The notes: generated by a model from the letters alone, not told the origin. A DNA stretch of 64,000 nucleotides from Rhodocyclaceae bacterium (GCA_016791105.1 JAEUNM010000083.1:35490-99489); one strand, 5' to 3'. Positions 54,058-63,763 are shown, counted from the stretch's first letter. Numbers and translations are program-made.

Positions 54058-56607
54058 ATGCCTGCCATTTTTCCGCTCGACGTGCGGCCGGTACTGCCGC
54101 CGCAACTGGCGCGGCTGGAAGAACTGGCGAACGACCTTTGGTATAGCTGGGATCGCGACACGCGCAGCCTGTTTTCGCGCCTGCACGTCAATCTGTGGGA
54201 AGCCGTCGGCCACAGCCCGAAAGCGTTGCTGAAGCGGGTGGCGCAGCGCCGCCTCGACGCCGCCGCGCAAGACCCGGTATTCCTGCACCAATACGCCCAG
54301 GTGCTGGTCGCCTATGACGCTTACCGTGCCCAGAGCGCGCGCACGGCGGTGGCGCAGCGCCTGCACGAACACGACCTGATCGCCTATTTTTGTGCCGAAT
54401 TCGGCCTGCACGAAAGTTTGCCCATCTATTCCGGCGGCCTCGGCATATTGGCCGGCGACCACTGCAAGGCCGCCAGCGATTACCGCCTGCCGCTTGTGGG
54501 CATCGGCCTCTTGTACCGGCAGGGGTATTTTTCCCAGACCATAGACAAGCACGGCAATCAGCAGGCCGCCTATGCCGATTCGGATTTCGACGATTTGCCC
54601 GTGGCGCCGGTGCTGGATCCGGACGGCAAGCCGCTGGTGATTCAGCTCGATCTGGCCAGGCGGCGCGTGGGCGTGCAGTTATGGCAGGCCCGGGTAGGCC
54701 ATGTGCGCCTGGTGCTGCTGGATACCGACATCGACTCCAACAGCCCGCAGGATCGCGACATTGCCCACCGCCTCTACGGTGGCGACAAAAGCACGCGCAT
54801 CGAGCAGGAAATTCTGCTCGGCATGGGCGGCGTGCGCGCGCTGGCGGCGCTGGGGTTGCACCCCACGGTGTGGCACATCAACGAAGGCCACGCCGCCTTC
54901 ATGATCGTGGCGCGCCTGTTGCAACGGGTGGAAGGCGGACTCGATTTCGATGCCGCGCTCGAAGCGGTGGCCGCCAACACCGTATTCACCACCCACACCG
55001 CGGTGCCGGCCGGACACGACCATTTCACGCTGGACATGCTGCGCGATTACCTCGGCCCGCGCTGCGTGGCTGCCCAGGTGCCGTTCGAGCGCGTCGCAGC
55101 ACTGGGGCTGACGCCGGCCAGCGCGGAATTCAACATGACCGCCCTGGCATTGCGCGGCTCGCGCTTCCAGAACGGGGTATCGCGCATACACGGCCTGGTG
55201 TCGGCGCGCATTTGCGCGGCGCAGTGGCCGCAAGTCAGTGCCGAAGAAAACCCCATCGCCCACATTACCAATGGGGTGCACATTCCCAGCTTTTTGTCGG
55301 CCGAGTGGCGCGAACCGTTCAATCGCTACCTGGCCGCCGGCTGGAGCGGCAACTGCACCGATCCCGCCGTATGGCGCGGCGTGCACGATATTCCGGACCA
55401 CCAGTTCTGGAGCGTGCGCCAGTCGCTCAAGGTGCAGATGCTGCATCTGGTGCGCTATGTCGTGGCGCGTGCGCACGCGCGCAACCTGGGTTCCGAATCT
55501 CACCTCGGCCGCCTGCTGCGGCTGGCCGACGCCACCAACCCCAACGTGCTGACGATAGGATTCGCGCGCCGGTTTGCGACCTACAAGCGCGCCTTGTTGC
55601 TATTCGACGATGTGGACTGGCTGCGGCAAATTTTGTGCGACGAGGCGCGGCCGGTGCTGCTGCTGTTCGCCGGCAAGGCCCACCCGGCCGACCAGCCGGC
55701 CCAGGAAACCATACGCCGGCTGGCCGAATACGCGCGCATGCCGGAATTCGAAGGCCGCGTGCTGCTGCTGGAAAATTACGATCTGCGCCTGGCGCGGCGC
55801 CTGCTGGCAGGCGTGGACGTGTGGCTCAACAACCCCATCTATCCGCTCGAAGCCTCCGGCACCTCGGGCATGAAGGCAGCGCTGAACGGGGTGATCAACC
55901 TGTCCGTGCTGGACGGCTGGTGGGGCGAAGCGTACGACGGCAGCAACGGCTGGGCCATCAAGCCGGTGTTCGAAGGTCTGGATGAAGCCAGCCGCGCCCG
56001 CGACGAGGCGCGCACGCTGTACGAAATCCTGCAGGACGAAGTGATTCCGCTGTACTACGCGCGCGGCAGCCAGGGCTATTCGCCGGGCTGGATTGCGCTT
56101 GCCAAGCGCTCCATCGAGCGCATCGCGCCGCATTTCAACGCCGCCCGCATGGTGGGCGAATATGTCGCCAAGTTCTACCAGCCGGCTGCCAGCCAGGGCC
56201 GCCGCCATGCGCAGGATGACTACGCCCTGGCGCGCGAGCTGGCGGCGTGGAAAGCCCGTGTGGCCGAAGCCTGGCCACGCGTGCAACTGCGCAGCGTGGC
56301 CGACGCGCCGCAGCGCCTGAGTTTCGGCAACGCCACCCGCTACGCGCTGGCAGTGCAACTGGCCGGGCTGGACCCGGCCAGCCTGCGCGTCGAAGCGGTA
56401 TTTTCGCGCCCCGGCGAGGCCGCCCACGCACCGCGCAGCAAGCGCCTCACGCTACAGCCGGTGGAGCCGCTGGGCAAGGGCGAACACCTCTATGCACTGG
56501 AATTCACCCCCGACTGGTGCGGCCGCATGGAATGCCGCTTCCGGGCCTATCCGGCCCATGCGGCGCTCACCCATGCCATGGAAACCGGGCTCATGTGCTG
56601 GCTTTAG
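54058..56607 (+). CDS. glgP: Alpha-glucan phosphorylase
   Basis: An 849-aa glycogen/alpha-glucan phosphorylase of the shorter bacterial/archaeal type (TIGR02094-like), which releases glucose-1-phosphate from glycogen. N-terminal LARLEELANDLWYSWDRDTR is typical. Active-site blocks: YFCAEFGLHESLPIYSGGLG, VWHINEGHAAF, and the PLP-lysine motif EASGTSGMKAALNG, followed by NLSVLDGWWGEAYDG. It is complete, and a C-terminal accessory region of about 110 residues forms a strand-rich domain. It lies directly after glgC on the same strand. Confidence 0.93.
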   Translation: MPAIFPLDVRPVLPPQLARLEELANDLWYSWDRDTRSLFSRLHVNLWEAVGHSPKALLKRVAQRRLDAAAQDPVFLHQYAQVLVAYDAYRAQSARTAVAQRLHEHDLIAYFCAEFGLHESLPIYSGGLGILAGDHCKAASDYRLPLVGIGLLYRQGYFSQTIDKHGNQQAAYADSDFDDLPVAPVLDPDGKPLVIQLDLARRRVGVQLWQARVGHVRLVLLDTDIDSNSPQDRDIAHRLYGGDKSTRIEQEILLGMGGVRALAALGLHPTVWHINEGHAAFMIVARLLQRVEGGLDFDAALEAVAANTVFTTHTAVPAGHDHFTLDMLRDYLGPRCVAAQVPFERVAALGLTPASAEFNMTALALRGSRFQNGVSRIHGLVSARICAAQWPQVSAEENPIAHITNGVHIPSFLSAEWREPFNRYLAAGWSGNCTDPAVWRGVHDIPDHQFWSVRQSLKVQMLHLVRYVVARAHARNLGSESHLGRLLRLADATNPNVLTIGFARRFATYKRALLLFDDVDWLRQILCDEARPVLLLFAGKAHPADQPAQETIRRLAEYARMPEFEGRVLLLENYDLRLARRLLAGVDVWLNNPIYPLEASGTSGMKAALNGVINLSVLDGWWGEAYDGSNGWAIKPVFEGLDEASRARDEARTLYEILQDEVIPLYYARGSQGYSPGWIALAKRSIERIAPHFNAARMVGEYVAKFYQPAASQGRRHAQDDYALARELAAWKARVAEAWPRVQLRSVADAPQRLSFGNATRYALAVQLAGLDPASLRVEAVFSRPGEAAHAPRSKRLTLQPVEPLGKGEHLYALEFTPDWCGRMECRFRAYPAHAALTHAMETGLMCWL

Positions 56608-56703
56608 GCGGGCGCGCGGGGGCTGCTTGCCACCCGGCATTTCACCCCGATCGCGCGCCGGCCGCGTTAACATGCCCCGACACTGGCCCGCCGGAGCGCG
56701 CGC

Positions 56704-59700
56704 ATGAAAACCCTGAAACTTTTCGTCCTTCTGCTGTGGCTTGGGCTGCAGCCGGCGCTGGCCGCACCCTTGCCGCGCGGCGATCTGCCGGATGCGTTGA
56801 AACCCTGGCTGCCCTGGGTGCTGCAAGGCCACGAGGCTGAATTTTGCCCCGGCCGCTACGATCAGCCGGGCGAGCGTGCCTGCGACTGGCCGGCCCTGCT
56901 GGAGCTCGATCTGAGTGCCGGCGGCGGCACCTTCGCGCTGGACGTGCAGGTGTCGGCGGCCGGCAGTTTCGTCGCTCTGCCGGGGCAGGACGAGGCCTGG
57001 CCGCAGGACGTGCGCGCCGGCAACACGGCGCTCGCCGTGGTGGCGCGCGAGGGCCGCCCCGGCGTGCTGCTCGCAGCGGGCCGCCAGCGCATCAGCGGAC
57101 GCTGGATCTGGTCCGCGCCCCCCGCGCAACTGCAACTACCCGCGGCCACCGGGCTGCTGCAGGCACGGCTGGAGGGCCGCCCGCTGGCGCCGCCGGACGT
57201 GGCTGGAAATCTCTGGCTGCGCGCCGACGCAGCGGGCGTCGAAGGCGCCGACACGCAAAGTTTGCGCATATTCCGCCGCATCGATGACGATCTGCCCACC
57301 CGCATCACCACGCGCATGGAAATTGCCGTCTCCGGCAAGGCGCGCGAATTTACCGTGCCGGGTGTGCTGCCGCCCGGCTACACGCCGCTCGCGCTGTCCT
57401 CCGAACTGCCGGCGCACTTCGCGCCGGGCGGCGCCCTGGTACTCAAATTGCGCGCCGGCAACTGGATCGTCAGCGCGGCCGGCCGGCGCACCGCGCCGCT
57501 CACCGAACTGGCCCTGGCGGAAGGCTCGCCGGACGAAATCTGGTCCGTGGCCGCCTACAACGATTTGCGCCTTTCCAGTGTGGAAGGCCCGCCCGTTATA
57601 GACCCCGGTCAGGCCGGCGTGCCGGCCGAGTGGGCGCGCCTGCCGGCTTACCGCATGAGCGGCGGGCAAAGCATGAAATTTGTCGAGCGGCGCCGCGGCG
57701 ATCCCGACCCGGCGCCGGACAAACTGGCCCTGGAGCGCACCCTTTGGCTGGATTTCGACGGTGCCGGCTATACGCTGCAGGATCGCCTGAGCGGCAGCAT
57801 TTCGCGTTCGTGGCGGCTGGAAATGGCGCCGCCGGTGACGCTGGGGCGGGTCGCCAGCGACGGCCGCGACCAGTTCATCACGCGCCTGAACGCGGATGCC
57901 CCAAGCGGCATAGAAGTACGTCAGGGCGAGGCGCGCATCAGCGCCGACAGCCGTATCGACGCGCCGCTGCGCACCCTGCCGGCGTCGGGCTGGCAGGCGG
58001 ATTTTCAGCGTGCCACGGTGGACCTGCGCCTGCCGCCGGGTTGGCGCCTGCTCGCCGCCTCCGGCGCGGATTACGCGCAAGGCGCCTGGATCGCGCAATG
58101 GACGCTGTGGGATTTCTTTTTCGTGCTGTTGGCCAGCGTGGCCGCGCTGCGGCTATTCGGCAAAACCGCCGCGGCGGTGCTGGCCCTGGCCCTGGCATTG
58201 TCCTGGCACCTGCCTGGATCGCCGGGCTGGCCCTGGCTGGCAGTGCTGGCATTCGCGGCCCTGAGCCGCGCTGCCCCGCCGGGAAAACTGGCCAGCTTTG
58301 CGCGCTGGGGCGGGCGCGCCGCGGCACTTGCGCTGCTCCTCATGTGGCTGCCGTTCGCGCTGCAACAAATACGCCAAGCCATCTACCCGGCGCTGGAATT
58401 TCCCTATTTGCAGTCGAATGGCGCTCCGGCGCCGCAGCGGCCGATGGCCGCGCCGGCTCCCGCCGCCGAAATGGACAAGGTCGAAGCGTCGAATGAAATG
58501 CCTGAAGCGCAAGCGGAGGCAGCGCCGCAAGCAGCCGGGGGTGTGGTGGCCGCGCGCGAAATGCGCCCCGATCTGGCCCTGCGGCGCAAGGCTGCGCAAA
58601 TCCAGGCGAACGCCGGCAGTTACGCCTCCAGTCGCGAAAGTTTCGATGCGCCGGACCCCAAGGCGCGCGTGCAGACCGGCCCCGGCTTGCCCTCCTGGCG
58701 CTGGCGCAGCCACAACATAGGCTGGCAGGGGCCGGTGGAGCGCGCGCAGGAATTGCGCCTGTGGCTGCTGCCGCCCTGGGCGACGCGCGCGCTGGAAGTG
58801 TTGGTGGTGCTGGCGTCCGCCCTGGCCGGCTGGTTGCTGCTGGGGCGCCCACGTCCGCCCGCCGGCCTGGCCGGGCGTGCCGCCGCGGGAGCCACGCTGT
58901 GCGCACTGCTGGGCGCCCTTGGCGGCGCGCCCGAGGCACGCGCCGAACCGGCGCGTCCGCCCACCGGCGCTGCCGCCGCGAACCTGCCCGACGCAGACTT
59001 GCTGCAGGAAATGCGCGAGCGTCTCACTGCGCCGGATTGCACCGCGCCCTGTGCCGAAATTGCGCGTCTGGCGCTGCTGGCCGAAGGCGGGCGGGTGCAA
59101 TTACGGCTGGAAATCCACACCCAGGCCGACATCGCCGTACCTCTACCCGGCGCGGCGGCATGGCGGCCGAACCGGGTGCTGCTGGAAAATCGCACCCCGC
59201 CCTTGCGGCGCGATGCGGCCGGCACACTGTGGGTACTTCTGCCACGCGGCGTGCATGAAGTGCTGCTGGAACAGACCGACGCGCCGCCGCAAATCAGCAT
59301 CGCCTTGCCCATGCCGCCGCGCGAATTGCGCGCCCAATTGTCCGGCTGGAGTATGGCCGGCGTGGATGCGCGCGGCCTCGCCAGCGGCGCGCTCACGCTC
59401 GCCCGCACGGAAAGCGCGCGCGGCACCACGGATACGCGCGCGGACGAAATTCCGCCGCTGTTGCGCGTGACGCGCACTTTGCAACTGGGGCAAACCTGGC
59501 GCATCCTGACCCGCGTTGCGCGCATGGGCGGCGGCAGTGCGCCGGTCGAAGCGCGCGTGCGCCTGGTGGCCGGCGAAGCCGTCACCGATCCCAGTGTGCG
59601 CGTGGCCGGCGGCATTGCCACGCTTACGCTGGGGCCGGGTGCGGCGGCCGAATTCGGCAGTTCGGTCGCGATTGCGTCGGCGCTCGAACTGCAAGCCGAA

Positions 59701-60930
59701 AATGCACCCGATCAGGTCGAAACCTGGACCCTGGACGCGGCGCCGCAGTGGAACGTGCAGTTTTCCGGGCTAGTGCCCGTGGCGCGCAAGCAAGGCGCGC
59801 GCTGGCTGCCGCAGTGGCAGCCGTTTCCGGGCGAAAAGCTGTCCATCGCGGTGCTGCGGCCGCAAGGCGTGGACGGGCAAACCCTCACCACCGACGCGCT
59901 TTCCCTGCGCGTGCGGCCGGGCCTGCGCGCCACCGACGTGAGCGCGCAATTCACGCTGCGCGCCAGCCAGGGCGGCAACCATCGCGTGCAGATTCCGCCC
60001 GGTGCACAATTGCTGTCCTTCGCCATAGACGGGCGGGTGCAGCCGCAAACACTGGAAAATGGCGCCGTCACGCTGCCGCTGGTGCCGGGCAGTCAGAGCG
60101 TGGCGCTGGAATGGCGCGAAGCGCGCGGCATGGCGGCGCGATTCGAACTGGGCGGCTTCGATCCCGGCGCGCCCGGCGCCAATAGCAGCCTGAGCCTGGA
60201 ATTGCCGCGCGACCGCTGGCTGTTATGGACGGCCGGCCCGGCCTTGGGGCCGGCCGTGCTGTTCTGGGGCATCCTGCCCATCCTGCTCGCGGCGGCCTGG
60301 GCGGCTGCCCGCAGCCGCATCGCACCGCTCGGTTTCGGCGCCTGGTTCCTGCTTGCGCTGGGCCTGGGGCAGGCGAATTTCGTGTCGCTGGTGGTGGTAT
60401 TCGGATTTTTGCTGGCGCTTGGTTTGCGCGCTCGCCACGGTCCGAACTGGCCGCGCTGGGCATTCAACCTGGCACAACTGGCGCTGGCCCTGTGGGCGCT
60501 GCTGGCGGTGGGCGCCCTGTTCGAAGCCGTGCGCGGCGGATTGCTCGGTCAGCCGGACATGCACGTGGCCGGCAATGGATCGAGCGCCCACCTGTTGAAC
60601 TGGTACACCGACCGCGTCGCCGGCGCCACGCCCTCGGCCTGGGTATTGAGCGTCCCGATCTGGATATGGCGCGCCCTCATGCTGGTATGGGCGCTATGGC
60701 TGGCGGCCGGCGTATTGCGCTGGACGCGCTGGGCCTGGGACAGTTACGCCAGCGGCGGCCTGTGGCGCCGCGGCCCGCCACGCGGCCCGAAAAAACCCCT
60801 GTTCGGCCGCCGCCGAACTGCAGCCGAGCCGGCACCGGCAGAACAAGAAAACGCCACAGAGACAAGCCCCGATCCCGCGCCTGCCGAGTCCAAGCCTCCA
60901 GACACGAGGACAGACGCAGAAAACCGCTAG
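56704..60930 (+). CDS. Giant membrane protein of unknown function beside the glycogen genes
   Basis: A 1408-aa protein with a Sec signal peptide (MKTLKLFVLLLWLGLQPALA). A periplasmic strand-rich region (about 25-460) is followed by a first hydrophobic cluster (about 470-560: WDFFFVLLASVAALRLFG, AVLALALALSWHL). A hydrophilic Ala/Pro/Glu linker and one segment near 700 (ALEVLVVLASALAGWLLLG) follow. A second periplasmic-type region (about 735-1165) contains repeated strand patterns. A C-terminal cluster of five or six segments (about 1175-1360) and a charged cytoplasmic tail end the protein. No enzymatic motif is recognised. It starts 96 bp after glgP; a hairpin follows the stop. Role unknown, envelope-related by topology. 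Confidence 0.85.
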   Translation: MKTLKLFVLLLWLGLQPALAAPLPRGDLPDALKPWLPWVLQGHEAEFCPGRYDQPGERACDWPALLELDLSAGGGTFALDVQVSAAGSFVALPGQDEAWPQDVRAGNTALAVVAREGRPGVLLAAGRQRISGRWIWSAPPAQLQLPAATGLLQARLEGRPLAPPDVAGNLWLRADAAGVEGADTQSLRIFRRIDDDLPTRITTRMEIAVSGKAREFTVPGVLPPGYTPLALSSELPAHFAPGGALVLKLRAGNWIVSAAGRRTAPLTELALAEGSPDEIWSVAAYNDLRLSSVEGPPVIDPGQAGVPAEWARLPAYRMSGGQSMKFVERRRGDPDPAPDKLALERTLWLDFDGAGYTLQDRLSGSISRSWRLEMAPPVTLGRVASDGRDQFITRLNADAPSGIEVRQGEARISADSRIDAPLRTLPASGWQADFQRATVDLRLPPGWRLLAASGADYAQGAWIAQWTLWDFFFVLLASVAALRLFGKTAAAVLALALALSWHLPGSPGWPWLAVLAFAALSRAAPPGKLASFARWGGRAAALALLLMWLPFALQQIRQAIYPALEFPYLQSNGAPAPQRPMAAPAPAAEMDKVEASNEMPEAQAEAAPQAAGGVVAAREMRPDLALRRKAAQIQANAGSYASSRESFDAPDPKARVQTGPGLPSWRWRSHNIGWQGPVERAQELRLWLLPPWATRALEVLVVLASALAGWLLLGRPRPPAGLAGRAAAGATLCALLGALGGAPEARAEPARPPTGAAAANLPDADLLQEMRERLTAPDCTAPCAEIARLALLAEGGRVQLRLEIHTQADIAVPLPGAAAWRPNRVLLENRTPPLRRDAAGTLWVLLPRGVHEVLLEQTDAPPQISIALPMPPRELRAQLSGWSMAGVDARGLASGALTLARTESARGTTDTRADEIPPLLRVTRTLQLGQTWRILTRVARMGGGSAPVEARVRLVAGEAVTDPSVRVAGGIATLTLGPGAAAEFGSSVAIASALELQAENAPDQVETWTLDAAPQWNVQFSGLVPVARKQGARWLPQWQPFPGEKLSIAVLRPQGVDGQTLTTDALSLRVRPGLRATDVSAQFTLRASQGGNHRVQIPPGAQLLSFAIDGRVQPQTLENGAVTLPLVPGSQSVALEWREARGMAARFELGGFDPGAPGANSSLSLELPRDRWLLWTAGPALGPAVLFWGILPILLAAAWAAARSRIAPLGFGAWFLLALGLGQANFVSLVVVFGFLLALGLRARHGPNWPRWAFNLAQLALALWALLAVGALFEAVRGGLLGQPDMHVAGNGSSAHLLNWYTDRVAGATPSAWVLSVPIWIWRALMLVWALWLAAGVLRWTRWAWDSYASGGLWRRGPPRGPKKPLFGRRRTAAEPAPAEQENATETSPDPAPAESKPPDTRTDAENR

Positions 60931-60957
60931 AAGAAGCCAGGCGACGGAATATGCCCC

Positions 60958-60981
60958 GGAGGACAGCCGCAGCTGTCCTCC
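60958..60981 (+). terminator. Perfect hairpin after the 1408-aa gene
   Basis: Arms GGAGGACAGC and GCTGTCCTCC with a 4-nt loop, 28 bp after the stop and between convergent genes. There is no U-tract, so termination is inferred from position. Confidence 0.5.
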
Positions 60982-61040
60982 ACCACCAGAACGCTCAATC
61001 ACCAACCACGTTCTTCAATTCCTGGCCGCAGGCCAGCCGT

Positions 61041-61075
61041 ACTTCTGTCCTCTGTCCTCAGTCTTCTGTCTTCTG
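61041..61075. repeat. GTCCTCTGTCTTCTG-type simple tandem repeat
   Basis: Degenerate 7-mer array (CTGTCCT, CTGTCCT, CAGTCTT, CTGTCTT, CTG) overlapping the last codons and the stop of the DUF2237 gene on the opposite strand. Confidence 0.65.
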
Positions 61076-61465
61076 AACCCCGTGCCGCTTCAAGTCTTCC
61101 AGCCGCACGACCAGCAGCGTCGCTTCGTGGGTAGCGCCAAGAAATACGCGCGGCGCGCGGCCGGCTTCCAGCGCTTCCTGCCAGCGCGGTGCGCAGAGGC
61201 ACCAGCGGTCGCCCGGCTTCAGTCCGGGGAAGTCGTATTCGGGCCGCGGCGTGGACAAATCGTTGCCGGCGGCGCGTGAAAATTCCAGAAATTCCGCCGA
61301 TACCTGCACGCACACGGTGTGCAGGCCGCGGTCTTCCGGGCCGGTATCGCAGCAGCCGTTGCGATAAAAGCCGGTGGTGGGGCGGAATGAACAGGCCTCT
61401 ATGGGGCCGCCCAGAACATTGCGCGCGACATTGCCGTCGCCGCCGGGTTGCCAGTCTCTGTGCAT
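61058..61465 (-). CDS. DUF2237 family protein
   Basis: A 135-aa protein (MHRDWQPGGDGNVARNVLGG). The DUF2237 signature is complete: GFYRNGCCDTGPEDRGLHTVC, SRAAGNDLSTPRPEYDFPGL, KPGDRWCLCAPRWQEAL, LGATHEATLLVV. The family is small, cytoplasmic and of unknown function, with conserved cysteines. The last residues (VQKTED) and the stop lie in a simple tandem repeat, so the natural C-terminus may have been replaced by repeat sequence. It is convergent with the 1408-aa gene. Confidence 0.9.
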   Translation of the reverse strand: MHRDWQPGGDGNVARNVLGGPIEACSFRPTTGFYRNGCCDTGPEDRGLHTVCVQVSAEFLEFSRAAGNDLSTPRPEYDFPGLKPGDRWCLCAPRWQEALEAGRAPRVFLGATHEATLLVVRLEDLKRHGVQKTED

Positions 61466-61540
61466 GGACTGCTCCTGCGTCGGTCAAGGCGGGCATGTTG
61501 CCATGCCCCGCCGCGAAGCGCGAGCGCTGTGCGCAGCCGC

Positions 61541-62383
61541 TCAGTTGCGCGCCATCTGGCGCAGGCGCTGAACCCGCTGCGCGGTTTCCGGGTGGGTGCT
61601 GAACAGGCCGCGCAAGCTGCCGCCGGATAGCGGATTCATGATCATCATTTGCCCCGTTTCGGGGTGCGCTTCGGCCGCCGGCATGGGTATGCCCGAGGCG
61701 TAGGCGTGGATTTTTTCCAGCGCCGCGGCGAGTGCCAGCGGGTCACCGGAAATTTCCGCACCGCCGCGGTCGGCTTCGAATTCACGTGCGCGCGAAATTG
61801 CGAACTGAATCAGCATGGCTGCGATGGGGGCGATGATGGCCAACAGCAACTGCACGGCCGGATTGGGCCGGTCGTCGTCGCGGCTGCCGAAAAACATGCC
61901 GAATTGCGCCAGCATGGAAATCGCGCCGGCGACGGTGGCGGATATGGTCGAAATCAGGATGTCGCGATGCTTCACGTGCGCCAGTTCGTGCGCCATCACG
62001 CCACGCAATTCGCGCTGCGACAACAATTGCAGGATGCCGCTGGTGGCGGCCACGGCGGCGTGTTCTGGATTGCGCCCGGTGGCGAATGCATTGGGCTGGG
62101 CTTCGTCGATGATGTATACGCGCGGCATGGGCAGGCCGGCGCGGCCGGCCAGTTCCTTCACCATGTTGTACAGGTAGGGCGAGCTTGCGGCATCGACTTC
62201 GCGCGCGTTATACATGCGCAATACCATCTTGTCGGAAAACCAATAGGCCCACAGATTGGTTGCGCCGCCGAACAACAAGGCCAGCAGCATGCCCTGGCGG
62301 CCGCCCAGGGCCAGACCCAGGGTACCGAACAGCGCCATGATCGCGGCCATGAGCAGGCCGGTTTTCATCCAGTTGCCGAACAT
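61541..62383 (-). CDS. htpX: Heat-shock membrane protease HtpX
   Basis: A 280-aa M48B peptidase with two N-terminal transmembrane segments ([38 protein letters not shown]), the zinc motif [14 protein letters not shown], a second hydrophobic pair ([38 protein letters not shown]) and the third ligand Glu in [14 protein letters not shown]. The family substrate-loop text [15 protein letters not shown] is present. HtpX degrades misfolded inner-membrane proteins together with FtsH. Intact. A weak GGGAAAA precedes the start. Confidence 0.95.
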   Translation of the reverse strand: MFGNWMKTGLLMAAIMALFGTLGLALGGRQGMLLALLFGGATNLWAYWFSDKMVLRMYNAREVDAASSPYLYNMVKELAGRAGLPMPRVYIIDEAQPNAFATGRNPEHAAVAATSGILQLLSQRELRGVMAHELAHVKHRDILISTISATVAGAISMLAQFGMFFGSRDDDRPNPAVQLLLAIIAPIAAMLIQFAISRAREFEADRGGAEISGDPLALAAALEKIHAYASGIPMPAAEAHPETGQMMIMNPLSGGSLRGLFSTHPETAQRVQRLRQMARN

Positions 62384-62516
62384 CGTGTTTTTTCCCAGGT
62401 AATGAGCGCAAATGCGACACGCCGCTTAGATACGGCTGCGCGCGAAAAATTTCAAGTCTGCGTGCGGCCGGCATCGACCGCGAGCGGCATGAAATAGTCT
62501 GGCGTTGCGACAGAAG

Positions 62517-62634
62517 CCCCGCGGCGGGGCGGGGATTTACCTCGCCCTGAATGTTTGGCAGTGCAGGAGAACAGGCGAATCCGTGTGCTTGACCGCCGCA
62601 ATTGGTGCGGACGGGGCAAAATGCCCCGTCCGGC
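62517..62634. repeat. Terminal repeat family, copy 1
   Basis: About 118 bp with two hairpins: a first around GGGATTTACC and a second with arms GGACGGGGCA and TGCCCCGTCC, separated by a conserved core (GAGAACAGGCGAATCCGTG, GCTTGACCGCCGCAA). Its spacing to copy 2 is 132 bp. Confidence 0.85.
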
Positions 62635-62648
62635 GCGGGATTTCGGTT

Positions 62649-62766
62649 CCCGCGGCGGGGCGGGGTATTTACCCCGCCCTGAACGTTTCGCAATGCCGGA
62701 GAACAGGCGAATCCCCGTGCTTGATCGCTGCAAATGGTGCGGACGGGGCAAAATGCCCCGTCCGGC
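62649..62766. repeat. Terminal repeat family, copy 2
   Basis: Same unit as copy 1: first hairpin GGCGGGGTA / TACCCCGCC, core CCGGAGAACAGGCGAATCCC, second hairpin GGACGGGGCA / TGCCCCGTCC. Confidence 0.88.
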
Positions 62767-62815
62767 TTGGCGCCCGTCCGGCTTGGCGCCCGTCCGGCTT
62801 GGCGTCTGTCCGGCG
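62761..62815. repeat. 16-bp tandem repeat
   Basis: Three consecutive units of TCCGGCTTGGCGCCCG (the third with two changes) and a partial fourth, extending the right arm of terminal repeat copy 2 and just upstream of the toxin gene 3' end. Confidence 0.8.
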
Positions 62816-62883
62816 CGCGCGGTCAATCGGTTCTGGCCTGTTTTCACCCGCCTTTTCCTGCCGCTCGCTTCCGTGATCGAGGA

Positions 62884-63297
62884 TCAAACGCCGAGCAGTG
62901 CCACCCCCGCGGAATCTGCCGCCATGCGCAGATCCTGGTCCAGCGTTGCGAGCGGCAGGGCCAGCCGCTGGGCTAATTCGAGGTAGGCGGCGTCGTACAG
63001 GGTAAGCCGATAGCGCGTCGCCAACTGCTGCGTCACGCTCCAGGCCTGATTTGCCGTGTCCTTGTCTATCGTCACCGGCAACTTGTGGAGGAAGCCCGCA
63101 AGGCGCTCGCGGCGCTCTGCATCGAGCCGGCCGCGGCGTTCCGCCATCGACAAGGCATTCAATACTTCCAGTGGCCACAGGGCCGGCGCGCTGGCCCCGA
63201 ACTCGGCAAGTCGATCGAGTACCGCCAGCGCTGCATTGGTGCGCTCGTCTTCGAAGCACCAGCTCAGTGCCACGGAACTATCCAGTACAAAACTCAT
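62884..63297 (-). CDS. vapC: PIN-domain toxin (VapC-like)
   Basis: A 137-aa PIN RNase from ATG 63297 (MSFVLDSSVALSWCFEDER); the long upstream frame belongs to the antitoxin region. Acidic residues: Asp6, Glu in LWPLEVLNAL, Asp in LTLYDAAYLELAQ, Asp in LATLDQDLR. The ATG overlaps the antitoxin stop by 4 bp (63294-63297). An RNase toxin, probably directed at tRNA or rRNA. The toxin-antitoxin pair is bracketed by terminal repeat copies. Confidence 0.92.
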   Translation of the reverse strand: MSFVLDSSVALSWCFEDERTNAALAVLDRLAEFGASAPALWPLEVLNALSMAERRGRLDAERRERLAGFLHKLPVTIDKDTANQAWSVTQQLATRYRLTLYDAAYLELAQRLALPLATLDQDLRMAADSAGVALLGV

Positions 63298-63536
63298 GGC
63301 CGTCCGGCGTCGACCAATTCCTTGATGCTGATCCCGCCCAGCGTAATGCCGCGGCTGGCCTCGATGAGACCCTCTGCAGCACGGCGTGCTGCAGCCTGAT
63401 CGAAGCCAGGCGTAGCGGGCACGAGACGCGCGACCGCCTTGCCGCGCCGTGTTATCAGCACTTCCTCGCCTTGCTCGACCCAATCGAGCAAGGTGCCCAG
63501 TTTGTTTTTCGCCTCGAAAGCCCCGATTTCGCGCAT
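63294..63536 (-). CDS. Phd/YefM-family antitoxin
   Basis: An 80-aa antitoxin starting MREIGAFEAKNKLGTLLDWV, then EQGEEVLITRRGKAVARLVP: the complete Phd/YefM N-terminal dimerisation and DNA-binding domain. A C-terminal helix arm of about 35 residues binds the toxin. GGGA precedes the start. It is coupled to the PIN toxin by an ATGA overlap. Phd-PIN pairings are common alternatives to VapB-VapC. Confidence 0.9.
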   Translation of the reverse strand: MREIGAFEAKNKLGTLLDWVEQGEEVLITRRGKAVARLVPATPGFDQAAARRAAEGLIEASRGITLGGISIKELVDAGRP

Positions 63537-63639
63537 GCTTGGTTTCCCGTATCAATCTGGCTGACAGTCTAGCTTACAGATGGGGGCGGAGCAATTGCGG
63601 CAGTGGGTCATGGCAAATGCGGTAAATGTAGGGTGAGCA

Positions 63640-63763
63640 AGGCGGCACGTTTATCCTGCCCTGAACGTTACGCAACGTCGGAGAGCAGGCGAATCCGTAA
63701 GCTTGACCGCCGCAAATGGTGCGGACGGGGCAAAATGCCCCGTCCGGCATCGGGTGAACGTCC
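63640..63763. repeat. Terminal repeat family, copy 3
   Basis: Core CGTCGGAGAGCAGGCGAATC, AAGCTTGACCGCCGCAAATG and the hairpin GGACGGGGCA / TGCCCCGTCC are present; the left hairpin is degenerate (GGCGGCACGTTTATCCTGCC). Confidence 0.82.

Noticed and set aside
54390..55985. 531-codon frame within glgP
   Set aside because: Shifted frame of an intact glgP with clear active-site motifs; Arg/Ala-rich translation without a family match.
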